Assembly: GCF_900343025.1 (NCBI RefSeq)
Contig: NZ_OUND01000003.1
Coordinates: 310,001 to 374,000 of the forward strand
Source: Arsenophonus endosymbiont of Aleurodicus floccissimus
GTDB lineage: Bacteria; Pseudomonadota; Gammaproteobacteria; Enterobacterales; Enterobacteriaceae
Length of the DNA stretch: 64,000 nt
Reading direction: 5' to 3'
The translations under genes and the position numbers were made by a program. This document shows, one piece after another, positions 55,523 through 64,000 of this stretch. The notes beneath the pieces are model-generated. The model searched no databases. It worked only from the letters and a program-made list of their open reading frames with translations, and had not been told where the DNA came from. Numbering within the stretch: the stretch's first letter is position 1; every line of letters begins with the position of its first letter.

Positions 55523-55892
55523 GATATTTACTTATTTTTTTGTGAGATATAACTTACAAATTATGTAAGTTATATATGCGTTTATTGCTTTTTAAACGAT
55601 GAAGCGAGATGAAATATTTTTTATTTCAGTAGGATAAAAAAATATTCTGTTATTATCGGAAAAATGATTAAAAACTATTTTTTCTATTCTTGTGTTCCTC
55701 AGATAAAGCCGACATTCTTATGCCCGCCGATAAGTTAGCATTTATCAAATGTGCCATAAATCGAAACAAGAAGTGGAAATGATTTAACGGGCATTTATTG
55801 TGCAGAGTAAATTCAGTCATTGTTACTAATAATAAATGGTGAATGTTAGTTTATTTTTTAAATTTGAAATTATTAAATGTTTAATAATATAG
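55523..55892. other. Spacer after syd with a perfect inverted repeat
   Basis: No gene seen. It contains a 10-bp perfect inverted repeat ATAACTTACA / TGTAAGTTAT at 55549-55573 with a 5-base loop. The half-site TGTAAG resembles GacA/UvrY boxes but the order of halves is reversed, so I do not call a regulator site. TTGAAA at 55864 and TAATAT at 55885 could be a promoter for the RNA that follows (15-base spacer). Confidence 0.5.
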
Positions 55893-56074
55893 AGGAATAA
55901 GAAAGGTAGTGTTAGGGATAACGAATGATAAGTATTAGTGCTTACAAATTACTACCTCGTAAATAGTAGGAAGATACATTTAGCAGGAAGCTGATAATGC
56001 AGGATGCATAAATATTCTATTTAATAGCGTTACATATTATATAACCAGTCGATTTTATAGACTGGTTTTTTTTT
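55893..56074 (+). ncRNA. csrB: CsrB-like RNA (CsrA-sequestering sRNA)
   Basis: Located between syd and yqcC, the csrB position in E. coli. It carries repeated GGA motifs displayed in short hairpin loops: GTTA-GGGA-TAAC (55911-55922), GTA-GGAAGA-TAC (55966-55977), AGC-AGGAA-GCT (55982-55992) and ATGC-AGGAT-GCAT (55997-56009), plus AGAGGAA at 55891. A 7-bp stem AGGTAGT (55904) / ACTACCT (55951) encloses the first. It ends with a perfect terminator, ACCAGTC/GACTGGT and eight or more Ts (56044-56074). It is about half the length of E. coli CsrB, with fewer CsrA sites. Identity rests on synteny and structure, not on sequence similarity. Confidence 0.68.
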
Positions 56075-56319
56075 ATGGCTACATGGCTTTGCAAAAAATT
56101 GTTTTTAGCTGCAGTCGCGGATAGTAATATAACCATATAAGTCATTGATATTTTGGATAATTAGTAAGTCTATTTAAATGATTATAATTTAGATAGATTG
56201 GATATTTTATATAGATTTACTAATGAGTAATGAAATTAGTATCACGCGCTGTTTTTTTTTGTTTGATAACTAATAATGTTATGATTCATTTGTTTTTACT
56301 TATGATACTAGTGTAGGAA

Positions 56320-56664
56320 ATGAATATTAATCTTATCGTTGTTGAAAAACTTCGTCTCATTGAAGTTGAAATGAAAAACCTTAATCTTTGGAGTAATACA
56401 CCACCGCCAGAGGAAGCTTTTGCTAGTGATTTGCCTTTTGCTGTAGACACTATGGCGGCACACGAATGGTTGCAATGGGGTACTATTGCCAAAATTATAT
56501 AAGTTTATTGAACAACATATTGATTTACCAAATGCATTCGCTATTACTCCCTATTTTGAAGAAATCTATCAAGAAGAACGAGAAAGTCTCGCTATTGCCA
56601 ATTATTTGAATATTTACGTGTGTTAGATGAAATTTTTTTACAAGGTAACTCAACAAATGCTTGA
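56320..56664 (+). pseudogene. yqcC: yqcC, conserved small protein, broken
   Basis: YqcC (E. coli 109 residues, function unknown) precedes truC. MNINLIVVEKLRLIEVEMK and LPFAVDTMAAHEWLQW match the family's N-terminal part; then frameshifts near 56485 and 56610 move the rest (IDLPNAFAITPYFEEIYQ and YLRVLDEIFLQGNSTNA). The end overlaps truC by 8 bases. The gap from the csrB terminator (56075-56319) contains no supported gene. Confidence 0.82.
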
Positions 56665-57414
56665 AGTGCTTTATCAGGATCAACATTTGATTGCAATAAA
56701 TAAGCCTGCTGGATGGCTTGTACATCGTAGTTGGCTAGATCGTCATGAAACTCGTTTTGTTATGCAAACAGTGCGTGACCAAATTGGTCAGCATGTATTT
56801 TCTGTTCATCGTTTAGATAAACCGACTTCAGGGGCGTTATTGATGGCGCTTTCGAGTGAAATTGCTTGTCTTTTAGCGCAGCAATTTGAACACCATACAA
56901 TAAAAAAAGTATCATGCGATTGTGCGAGGCTATGTTAATCAAGCTGATATTATTAATTATGCACTAACGGAGGAAAAAGATAAGATTGCTTATAAATACG
57001 CCAGCAAAATAAGTCAACCTCAACCGAGCATTAGTCATTATTCACCGTTGGCTAAGGTTGAATCTCCGATCGAGATAGGTCGTTATCCTACTTCACGTTT
57101 TTCTTTGCTAGCTCTAAGACCAATAACCGGCGGCAAGCATCAATTAAGTAAGACGTCATATGGCATATATCCGTTACCCCATAATTGGTGATACTACCCA
57201 TGGTGATCTGCGTCAGAATCGCGGTATTTCACACCATTTTGCCAGCAGTCGGTTGATGTTACATGTGAGTTATTTATCTTTTAAGCATCCAATGACAGGC
57301 GATAAATTGCAGCTGATTGCAAAGTGGGATGATGCTTGGATGCATTTGCTATCACAGTTTAGTTGGTTAGGTATTGTGCCTGAACTCGAGCGTCAACATT
57401 TATCGATAGTATGA
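56657..57414 (+). pseudogene. truC: truC, tRNA pseudouridine-65 synthase, broken
   Basis: Pseudouridine synthase of the RluA family (E. coli 260 residues). MLEVLYQDQHLIAINKPAGW, the catalytic HRLDKPTSGALLM, ISHYSPLAKVESPIEIGRYP and GGKHQL, then IIGDTTHGDLRQNR and HFASSRLMLHVSYLSFKHP are readable in three frames. Frameshifts near 56912 (after EHHTIKK) and near 57150 (after GGKHQL), the second within the conserved KTGRKHQLRRH region. No start or promoter damage. Confidence 0.9.
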
Positions 57415-57511
57415 ATTATAATGTTAAACGGTTATACGAGTTTATCTGCTTAAAATACAAATTTGGCCTAACGCCAGTTAGCATTAGCATAAATACGCAG
57501 CAGTGAGTTAT

Positions 57512-57872
57512 TCAGGAGAGTTTTTTTAAATCTGATTTAATTTCCTCAATTTTGCTTATTACGACAGATTATAAATGGCACAAATCATTTAATATTTTAT
57601 TTTTTAAATCACGGTTGGTTTGGTCGTGTTGACAAATTTGGTTTAACATCCCGTAGGTGGAGATTAATTTCATTGATTTCTTTGAGATTATTATCTAGGT
57701 TAACCAGCTTTCGTTGCAGCGGATATTTGAATTTTACACTTTTAGCATAGTGTTCATCTTTATCTTTGCGAAAATAAATCTTTAGAATGTCATGATGTGC
57801 TTCTTGGCGAAGGGTGTAGTGATCGATATCTTCAGGTTGAGTGATCCCTAAGATTTTTAAGTTATCATACAT
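57512..57872 (-). pseudogene. yaeH: yaeH, UPF0325 (DUF3461) protein, broken
   Basis: YaeH is a 128-residue protein of unknown function adjacent to dapD in E. coli. Start [20 protein letters not shown] (57872; an upstream in-frame ATG at 57905 adds non-homologous residues). The frame runs through [20 protein letters not shown], then shifts near 57658; the continuation [20 protein letters not shown], a TAA, and SKIEEIKSDLKKLS matches the family C-terminus. The 57415-57511 spacer is non-coding. Confidence 0.85.
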
Positions 57873-57971
57873 ATTAATATCTAACGGAATAAGGTTATCT
57901 AACAATTGTTACAGATTAGCATAATAATAAGGCTAAGCGGATATTCAATTGATAATCCGCTATGATAAATT

Positions 57972-58809
57972 TTAGTCTATTTTTCTTAGTAACTCATTAA
58001 TGCCAACTTTCTTTCTAGTCTTGTCATTGACTTTTTTGACAATAACCGCGCAATATAGGCTGTAGTTGCCATTTTTGGCCAGTAAATTACCCGCGCCGAC
58101 GACAGAGCCGGCTGGAATTCGGCCATAGAGAATTTCACCGCTTTCTCTATCATAAATTTTGGTGCTTTGGCCAATATAGACGCCCATTGAGATAACCGAG
58201 CCTTCTTCAACAATGACCCCTTCAACAATTTCAGAGCGAGCACCAATAAAACAGTTATCTTCGATAATAGTTGGATTAGCTTGTAAGGGTTCTAACACAC
58301 CACCAATGCCAACACCACCGGATAAGTGAACATTTTTACCAATTTGAGCACAAGAGCCAACTGTTGCCCAGGTATCTATCATCGATCCTTCGTCAATATA
58401 GGCACCCATATTAACATAAGATGGCATTAAAACGGTATTTCGGGCGATAAACGCACCTTTTCGTACCGTTGCTGGTGGAACAACTCTAAATCCTTCTTGT
58501 TGAAAACGAGCATGATCATACTCAGCAAATTTCATGGCTACTTTGTCAAAATAGCGGCTTTCTGCACCTTCGATTAATCGATTATCATTGATACGAAAAG
58601 AGAGTAGCACCGCTTTTTTAAGCCATTGATGTGTTTGTCCATTGTCCATCTATCTTTTCAGCGACTCTTAACTGGCCTTTGTCAAGTTGAGTGATCACCT
58701 GATTGATTGCATCACTTAGTTGAATATTGGTCGTCGCGGGTGTGATTTTTGCGCGCTGTTCAAAAGCATTTTCAATAATGGGTTTAAGTTGCTCCATAAA
58801 ATTACTCAT
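57972..58809 (-). pseudogene. dapD: dapD, tetrahydrodipicolinate N-succinyltransferase, split by one frameshift
   Basis: DapD succinylates tetrahydrodipicolinate in lysine and meso-diaminopimelate synthesis (E. coli 274 residues). The N-terminal 59 codons ([20 protein letters not shown] to [10 protein letters not shown]) and the remaining 220 ([18 protein letters not shown], the left-handed beta-helix with [20 protein letters not shown] and [18 protein letters not shown], to INELLRKID) are in different frames. One extra base near 58635 (ACAA instead of a codon between GQW and THQW) is the only lesion. An ATG at 58649 could start a 225-residue product lacking the N-terminal domain, with only a weak SD. 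Loss would block DAP supply, so this deserves verification. Confidence 0.85.
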
Positions 58810-58823
58810 CCTCTGGGTTGTAA

Positions 58824-61489
58824 TTATTTAACATATTTACTATTTTCTTTATCTATTGCAGTCAGGGCTTGGGTCAATTTTTCTGCCAGTTGATGTTGTC
58901 TATTTTGATCGAGTACCTAGTTATTTTGATCAGTAAGTACAAACAAATCCTCAACTCTTTCTCCAATCGTTGTGATCCTAGCTCCGTGTAAGAGCACGGC
59001 CATTTCAGTAAATATATTACCGATCTGTGCCAATAATCCGGGTTGATCGAGGGCTACAAGCTCCATATAAGTCCGCCTACCATTAAAATTGGGTAAAAAA
59101 TGCACTTTAATTGGTACATTAAAATGGCGAAATCTATAATGGGCGTTACGTGTTTTCAAGGTTTTGCTATTTGGGGTCTTAATAACTTTTAGTAAGGCTT
59201 GGTGAATATTTTCATAGCGATCATGGGCTAACGGTTGTCCTTTAGGATCTAATACCACAAAAGTATCCATCGTCATATTATCTTTGTTAGTAAATATTTG
59301 GGCGCTATGGATATTAAGATTTCGTCTATCAAGTTCTCCAGCAACCGCAGCAAATAGAGATGGTCGATCTGGACACTAGATAAAAATTTCAGTACCACCA
59401 TGCACAGATACTGTACTGATTAGTATTAATGGTTCATTTAATTTGTGTTTTAATAAAGCACTAGCGTGCCAGGCAAGTTGCTGGGGAGTATGGCGTAAAA
59501 AATAATCAGCATAGCAGCGTGACCATAATTTTTTCAGCTCACCTTGATCAATATTTTTCTCGCCTAGCTAGGTTAACGCTTGCAACCGATTAGATTGGAT
59601 CCGTTGACGTAAAGTGAGTATTGTTTGCGTATCTTGATTTAATTGATTTTTAGTTAATAGATACAGCTCTTTTAATAGACTCTGTTTCCAGCTATTCCAT
59701 AAGTTATTATTGGTTGCACATATATCTGCAACAGTCAGACAAAAAAGATAATCCAGCCGGTTTATTGATTTCACTTCACTGGCAAATTGTTTAATAACAA
59801 TCGGATCTTGAATATCACGCCGTTGGGCGGTCACTGACATCAAAAGATGTTGACGCACAAGCCAGGCAATTAAGGATGAATCATGTTCAGATAGGCTGTG
59901 TGCTAGGGCAAATTGCTTTGCATCTTTCGCACCCAGTTCAGAGTGATCACCCTTTCTACCTTTAGCGATATCATGGAACATAGCTGCCAGCCGTAAAATT
60001 TCAGGTTGAGCAAGCTTGGTATAAATGGTAACGCACAAAGGATGTTGGTGACTATTATTTTGATCAGCAAATTGATCAAGTTTTTGTAATATGCCAATAG
60101 TATATTCATCGACGGTGTAAGTATGAAAAAGATCAAATTGCATTTGGCCAACAATATTTTGCCAAACTGGCGTATAAGCACTAAGTACATCGTGTAAGTG
60201 CATGGGCTCAATGGCACCTTTTACCGCTCTGGGGTGGCGCAAAGTAATAATAAAAATTTCACGAGCAATTGGAATTTCACACAGAGGTTTAGTCAGTTTT
60301 TGGCAAGCAAAACGCAATTGACGCAGTGTAGCTGAGTATATCCCTAGAATATTTTCCTGTTCGGCCATTTGATAAAATAGCTGCAATATGGCTGCGGGTT
60401 GACGATCGAAAAGAGTGCTATCAATCAGATCGATGAGATCTCCTCTAAGTTGAAATTGATTATCAAGTTTATGTGGCGCGGCTAGGTTTTTTTTCGCTAA
60501 GGATGGCTTCATCAAACAGTTGTAGTAGCATGCTATTTAGTTCTCGTACACGTCGTGTGACACGATAATAGTCTGTCATCATTTGCTCAACGGGCTGATT
60601 GTCTTTACCTTGATAACCAAGTAAGCGGGCAACATTTAATTGATGTTCAAATAGTAGGCGATTATTATAACATTTTATCATTAAATACAGCGCAAATCGA
60701 ATACGAAGCAAAAAATTTAAATATGTTTTTAATTCCTCGATATTCTGTTTGGCTTAGAAAGTCGAAATGAACTGTCTGCTCAATGGTGGTTATACTAAAA
60801 TGTCGGCGTGCGACCCATAACAGTATGTGAATATTGCGTAAACCGCCGGGACTACTTTTGATATCTGGCTCAAGGTTGTAACTAGTACTATGATAACGTT
60901 GGTGGCGCAACTGTTGTTCACTACGTTTGGCAGCAAAAAATTTATCAGACGGCCAAAAGTTATCGCTATATATCGCTTACTGTAATGATAGAAACAGAAC
61001 TTAATCACCACAAATTAACCTTGATTCAAATAGATTGGTTGCGGTAGATAGATCTGTTTGTCCTGCCTGTAAACACTCTTCTAATGTGTGCACACTATTG
61101 CCAACTTGAAAACCTAAGTCCCATAGTAGAGTAATAAATTGACCAATCTTAGTGGTGATAGCGGTAGCTAAAGGATATTGACTTAAAATTAATAAATCTA
61201 CATCTGAAAGTGGATGTAATTCTTGTCGGCCATAACCACCCACGGCAATTAATGATAATTGGGGAATTAGTTCGAAACGATTAATTTGCTAAAGACGCTA
61301 GAGCAACTTATCAAGATAATTGCTACGGACGGCAATAAGTTCAGCGGCGGTAACTCCCTCTTTGAAAGATTGTTCTAACCATTTTTGCAAGCGCTCTACC
61401 TGTTGTTTTAGTAAAGGTAAAGTAAAATCCTCTTGAGATAATTTATCAAGCGCAAGGATGAGAGGGACAGGCTGATTACTTTTCATCAT
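58824..61489 (-). pseudogene. glnD: glnD, PII uridylyltransferase/uridylyl-removing enzyme, broken
   Basis: Bifunctional nitrogen sensor (E. coli 890 residues) modifying PII. Start MMKSNQPVPLILALDKLSQE (61489). All domains are recognisable: nucleotidyltransferase [41 protein letters not shown] domain [20 protein letters not shown] and [10 protein letters not shown], first ACT near 59400, second ACT with [17 protein letters not shown] and [15 protein letters not shown]. Stops at 61293, 61286, 59568, 59377 and 58917 and frameshifts near 61000, 60900, 60700 and 60500 destroy it. Total length (about 888 codons) equals the intact protein. Confidence 0.93.
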
Positions 61490-61590
61490 GGTATTATAAC
61501 CGCGAAATTGCTGGAGGAGATCTGATTATGCGATCACTAGTAAATGGTATGAATAGACAATAAAAAGCAGTAAAACAATAGCATTAAGGT

Positions 61591-61614
61591 AAAAGCCTCC
61601 AAAATTATGGAGGC
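61591..61614 (-). terminator. Terminator of map
   Basis: On the minus strand GCCTCCA (61608-61614) pairs with TGGAGGC (61595-61601), 6-base loop, followed by TTTTACC. The map stop codon lies inside the hairpin loop. Confidence 0.7.
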
Positions 61615-62423
61615 CAATCTGAAAAGTATCTATTCACTAATATAGCCGAAATAAATGGTTCTTCTTCTTTCCGTAAGGTAAAAATTTCACATCCATCGTT
61701 GGTGACAGCTAAAGTATGTTCATATTGTGCCGACCAACCTCGATCTTTTGTTTTTACTGTCCAGCCATCTTTCATTGTTCTAATACGATGATCGCCGGTA
61801 TTTACCATTGGTTCGATAGTAAAGGTCATGCCTTTTTGCAGTATCACACCACCGTCATCAGCATCGTAATGTAATACTTGAGGTTCTTCATGAAAAACTC
61901 GACCAATACCATGGCCACAATATTCGCGCACGACAGAAAAATGATGCTGTTGAACAAATTGCTGAATTGCCTGACCTATCGTCCGTAAACGAATACCAGG
62001 TTTGACCATTTTTAAAGCAAGATAAAGGCTTTCCTGTGTTACCTTACACAACCGTTCGCCTTGAATGGTTGGTTTGCCTACAATAAACATTTTGGAAGTG
62101 TCGCCATGGAAGCCATTTTTAATAACGGTGACATCGATATTAATGATATCACCTTTTTTTAATATTTTTTCATTACTCGGAATACCATGACAAATAACAT
62201 CATTAACGGATGTACAGATAGATTTAGGAAAGCTATGATAATTTAAACAGGCTGGGATAGCTTTCTGTTTTTCGACGATATGTGAGTGACAGATGCGATC
62301 AAGTTCACCTGTGGAAATGCCGGGTTTTATGTAAGGTTCAATAATTTCTAACACTTCTGCCGCCAAATGTCCGGCAATACGCATTTTCTGAATATCTTCT
62401 TCCGTTTTAATTGAGATAGCCAT
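61605..62423 (-). CDS. map: Methionine aminopeptidase, type I
   Basis: Removes the initiator methionine from nascent proteins; essential metalloenzyme. 272 residues (E. coli 264) with a slightly extended C-terminus (NRYFSDWPP) running into the terminator. Five metal ligands are visible: the two Asp in INIDVTVIKNGFHGDTSKMF (about residues 97 and 108), His in CGHGIGRVFHEEP (about 171), Glu in FTIEPMV (about 204) and Glu in AQYEHTLAV (about 235). Divergent from rpsB. Intact. Confidence 0.96.
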   Translation of the reverse strand: MAISIKTEEDIQKMRIAGHLAAEVLEIIEPYIKPGISTGELDRICHSHIVEKQKAIPACLNYHSFPKSICTSVNDVICHGIPSNEKILKKGDIINIDVTVIKNGFHGDTSKMFIVGKPTIQGERLCKVTQESLYLALKMVKPGIRLRTIGQAIQQFVQQHHFSVVREYCGHGIGRVFHEEPQVLHYDADDGGVILQKGMTFTIEPMVNTGDHRIRTMKDGWTVKTKDRGWSAQYEHTLAVTNDGCEIFTLRKEEEPFISAILVNRYFSDWPP

Positions 62424-62911
62424 GAATTCTGCCTATTTATGCTGATTTGAATGAGTAAAAATGCACTTATCAGCCAATTATGTTGATTAAATATAAATAC
62501 TGTATGTTGACGGTTATGTTAGCAGCGCGAAGCGCAGTTATGCCAACTAACGACTTAACATATCAATTTTTTTTAAAATATGAAAATAGCCAAAAAGTAA
62601 ATGTTTGGTTATTTTAAATTGAATTATCACTAGTGAACTGTAAAAAAACATAAAAATTATAATGTTAGCAATAACACGCAATAAAATATTGTTAAAGTAA
62701 ATTTTATTCAGAAATGAATATTATTCATTTCTGAAGTAAGCAATACTAATTGTCAGTGTTATTTTTTTAGTTCAGCTAAATGACTTAAGCGTAGAAAAAT
62801 ATAACTATATCTGGTGTTTTTGGTTATTTTATGATATAAAGCGCGCCGGCATTCTGTGTATTTTAATAGTAGAAAAACATAGAGTTAGCTCTAACATAAA
62901 CTTAACTGTGT
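62424..62911. other. Divergent map/rpsB regulatory region
   Basis: About 490 bp of AT-rich sequence with no supported gene. It must hold the map promoter; I cannot single out a convincing one. The rpsB promoter lies at its right edge. Confidence 0.5.
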
Positions 62912-62917
62912 TATAAT
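62912..62917 (+). promoter_or_regulatory. rpsB promoter -10 box
   Basis: Perfect TATAAT in GTGTTATAATACAC, about 120 bases before rpsB; CTAACA at 62891 is a 4/6 match to a -35 element with a 15-base spacer. The long leader after it is expected for rpsB. Confidence 0.65.
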
Positions 62918-62933
62918 ACACACAGATCGGCAC

Positions 62934-63035
62934 ATTTTCCGGGGTGCTCTTATGTAGGAAAATCTACAGCTAATGAGTCGGGGAATGGGATCTGTGGAGG
63001 CATAACCCCAATTTACTAAATTGATAGAGGTTTAA
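62934..63035 (+). promoter_or_regulatory. rpsB leader (S2 autoregulatory RNA)
   Basis: The leader has CCGGGGTGCTC (62939 onward) whose GGGGT can pair with ACCCC in GGCATAACCCC (63000-63009), enclosing a structured region. This resembles the gammaproteobacterial rpsB leader through which S2 represses rpsB-tsf. The SD is GATAGAGG (63023-63030). Confidence 0.65.
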
Positions 63036-63761
63036 ATGGCAACTGTTTCCATGCGCGATATGCTTCAGGCGGGCGTTCACTTTGGTCACCAAACTCGTTA
63101 CTGGAATCCAAAGATGAAAACTTACATCTTTGGTGCGCGCAACAAAGTGCATATCATTAATTTGGAAAAAACTGTTCCAATGTTCAATAAAGCATTAGCT
63201 GAATTGACTAAAATTGCTTCACGAAAAGGCAAAATTCTGTTTGTTGGCACTAAACGCGCAGCAAGCGAATCAATAAAAGAAGCGGCTAATAGTTGTGATC
63301 AGTATTTTGTTAACCACCGTTGGTTAGGTGGTATGCTGACTAACTGGAAAACCGTTCGTCAGTCTATTAAGCGCCTGAAAGATTTAGAAGCACAATCTCA
63401 GGATGGTACTTTTGATAAGTTGACCAAAAAAGAAGCGTTGATACGTACCCGTGAACTTAACAAGTTAGAAAATAGTTTGGGTGGCATTAAAGAGATGAGC
63501 GGTTTGCCTGACGCTTTATTTGTTGTTGATGCGGAACATGAGCATATTGCTATAAAAGAAGCAAACAACTTAGGTATCCCTGTATTTGCGGTTGTTGATA
63601 CTAACTCTGATCCAGATGGTGTTGACTATATCATCCCTGGTAATGATGATGCGATCCGCGCAGTTAAACTGTATCTGGATGCTGTTGCGAAAGCTGTCCA
63701 TGAAGGTCGTTCTCAAGATCAGGCGATTAAACCAGAAGAAAACTTGATAGAGATTGAATAA
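63036..63761 (+). CDS. rpsB: 30S ribosomal protein S2
   Basis: Small-subunit protein S2, 241 residues as in E. coli. Starts [20 protein letters not shown]; the signature [19 protein letters not shown] is at about residue 96, [20 protein letters not shown] at about residue 190. Strong codon bias relative to the neighbours. It is followed by a 154-base spacer to tsf with a weak hairpin plus TTTTTT (63830-63850) that may act as an attenuator. Intact. Confidence 0.98.
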   Translation: MATVSMRDMLQAGVHFGHQTRYWNPKMKTYIFGARNKVHIINLEKTVPMFNKALAELTKIASRKGKILFVGTKRAASESIKEAANSCDQYFVNHRWLGGMLTNWKTVRQSIKRLKDLEAQSQDGTFDKLTKKEALIRTRELNKLENSLGGIKEMSGLPDALFVVDAEHEHIAIKEANNLGIPVFAVVDTNSDPDGVDYIIPGNDDAIRAVKLYLDAVAKAVHEGRSQDQAIKPEENLIEIE

Positions 63762-63915
63762 TAAGGCCAGCGCTTCGTTAGTATAGAAGAGTACTTATGG
63801 ACCAGGTATTACAATATATTGGTTATAGGGGCCTAATTGGCTATTTTTTACTTATCAGAATGAGAATTGTCTGCATGGGATGATTTCCCATCAGATAGAT
63901 TGAGGAATAAATCAC

Positions 63916-64000
63916 ATGTCTGGAATTACCGCTGCTTTGGTAAAAGAACTGCGCGAACGTACTGGTGCAGGTATGATGGAATGTAAAAAAGCATTGGTTG
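63916..64000 (+). CDS. tsf: Elongation factor Ts (3' end outside window)
   Basis: EF-Ts recycles EF-Tu by nucleotide exchange. ATG at 63916 with GAGGA 9 bases upstream; the 28 visible codons read [20 protein letters not shown] then ECKKALV, the conserved UBA-like N-terminus. Directly downstream of rpsB, as in nearly all bacteria. Truncated by the window end. Confidence 0.97.

Noticed and set aside
55549-55573. Perfect inverted repeat as a UvrY/GacA box controlling csrB
   Set aside because: The known box is TGTAAG-N6-CTTACA; here the halves are in reversed order and over 300 bp from the RNA. Left as an inverted repeat only.

Overview
The window is a low-GC gammaproteobacterial chromosome segment whose gene content and local gene order follow Enterobacterales blocks (cpdA-yqiA-parE-parC-plsC-ftsP, folA/apaHG-rsmA-pdxA-surA-lptD/djlA, rppH-lgt-thyA-ppd-recC-ptrA-recB-recD/argA/amiC-tRNA-tcdA-csdA-gcvB/gcvA-ygdD-rlmM-xni-ppnN-queF-syd-csrB-yqcC-truC, yaeH-dapD-glnD-map/rpsB-tsf). 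AT richness, long gene deserts and about 28 broken genes against about 23 intact ones point to a host-restricted insect symbiont in genome decay. I infer an Arsenophonus-like member of the Morganellaceae; the species cannot be proven from the sequence alone. Very long genes (parE, parC, lptD, recC, recB, recD) are uninterrupted while dispensable neighbours carry several lesions each. That argues for true pseudogenes rather than sequencing errors, although single-lesion cases (yqiA, ygdD, xni, dapD) should be verified.

Layout. 1-8.7 kb: partial cpdA, frameshifted yqiA, topoisomerase IV (parE, parC), plsC, a dead ftsP, folA. 9-16.7 kb: a minus-strand run lptD-surA-pdxA-rsmA-apaG-apaH (outer-membrane assembly, PLP synthesis, 16S rRNA maturation), then djlA. 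16.8-25.8 kb: a graveyard of rluA, rapA, an unidentified 115-codon gene and the whole thiBPQ thiamine-uptake operon behind a still recognisable TPP riboswitch. rapA contains 35 perfect copies of a 7-bp unit. 26-28.8 kb: rppH, lgt, thyA. 28.9-30.8 kb: a dead pseudopilin cluster. 30.8-42.5 kb: intact recC, recB and recD with dead ptrA between recC and recB. 42.8-46.6 kb: an unidentified decayed gene with its own SD and terminator, dead argA, intact amiC, and an initiator-tRNA gene whose anticodon reads UAU. 47-57.4 kb: nearly everything is broken (tcdA, csdA, gcvA, ygdD, rlmM, xni, ppnN, queF, yqcC, truC) except syd and two regulatory RNAs recognised here, GcvB and a CsrB-like RNA. 57.5-64 kb: broken yaeH, dapD and glnD, then intact map, rpsB and the start of tsf.

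Functionally the survivors are core replication and segregation, envelope biogenesis, RecBCD repair, translation and folate/thymidylate synthesis. The losses are RNA modification (rluA, rlmM, truC, tcdA, queF), nitrogen sensing (glnD), arginine synthesis (argA), thiamine uptake, type IV pseudopilins, and possibly diaminopimelate synthesis (dapD frameshift).
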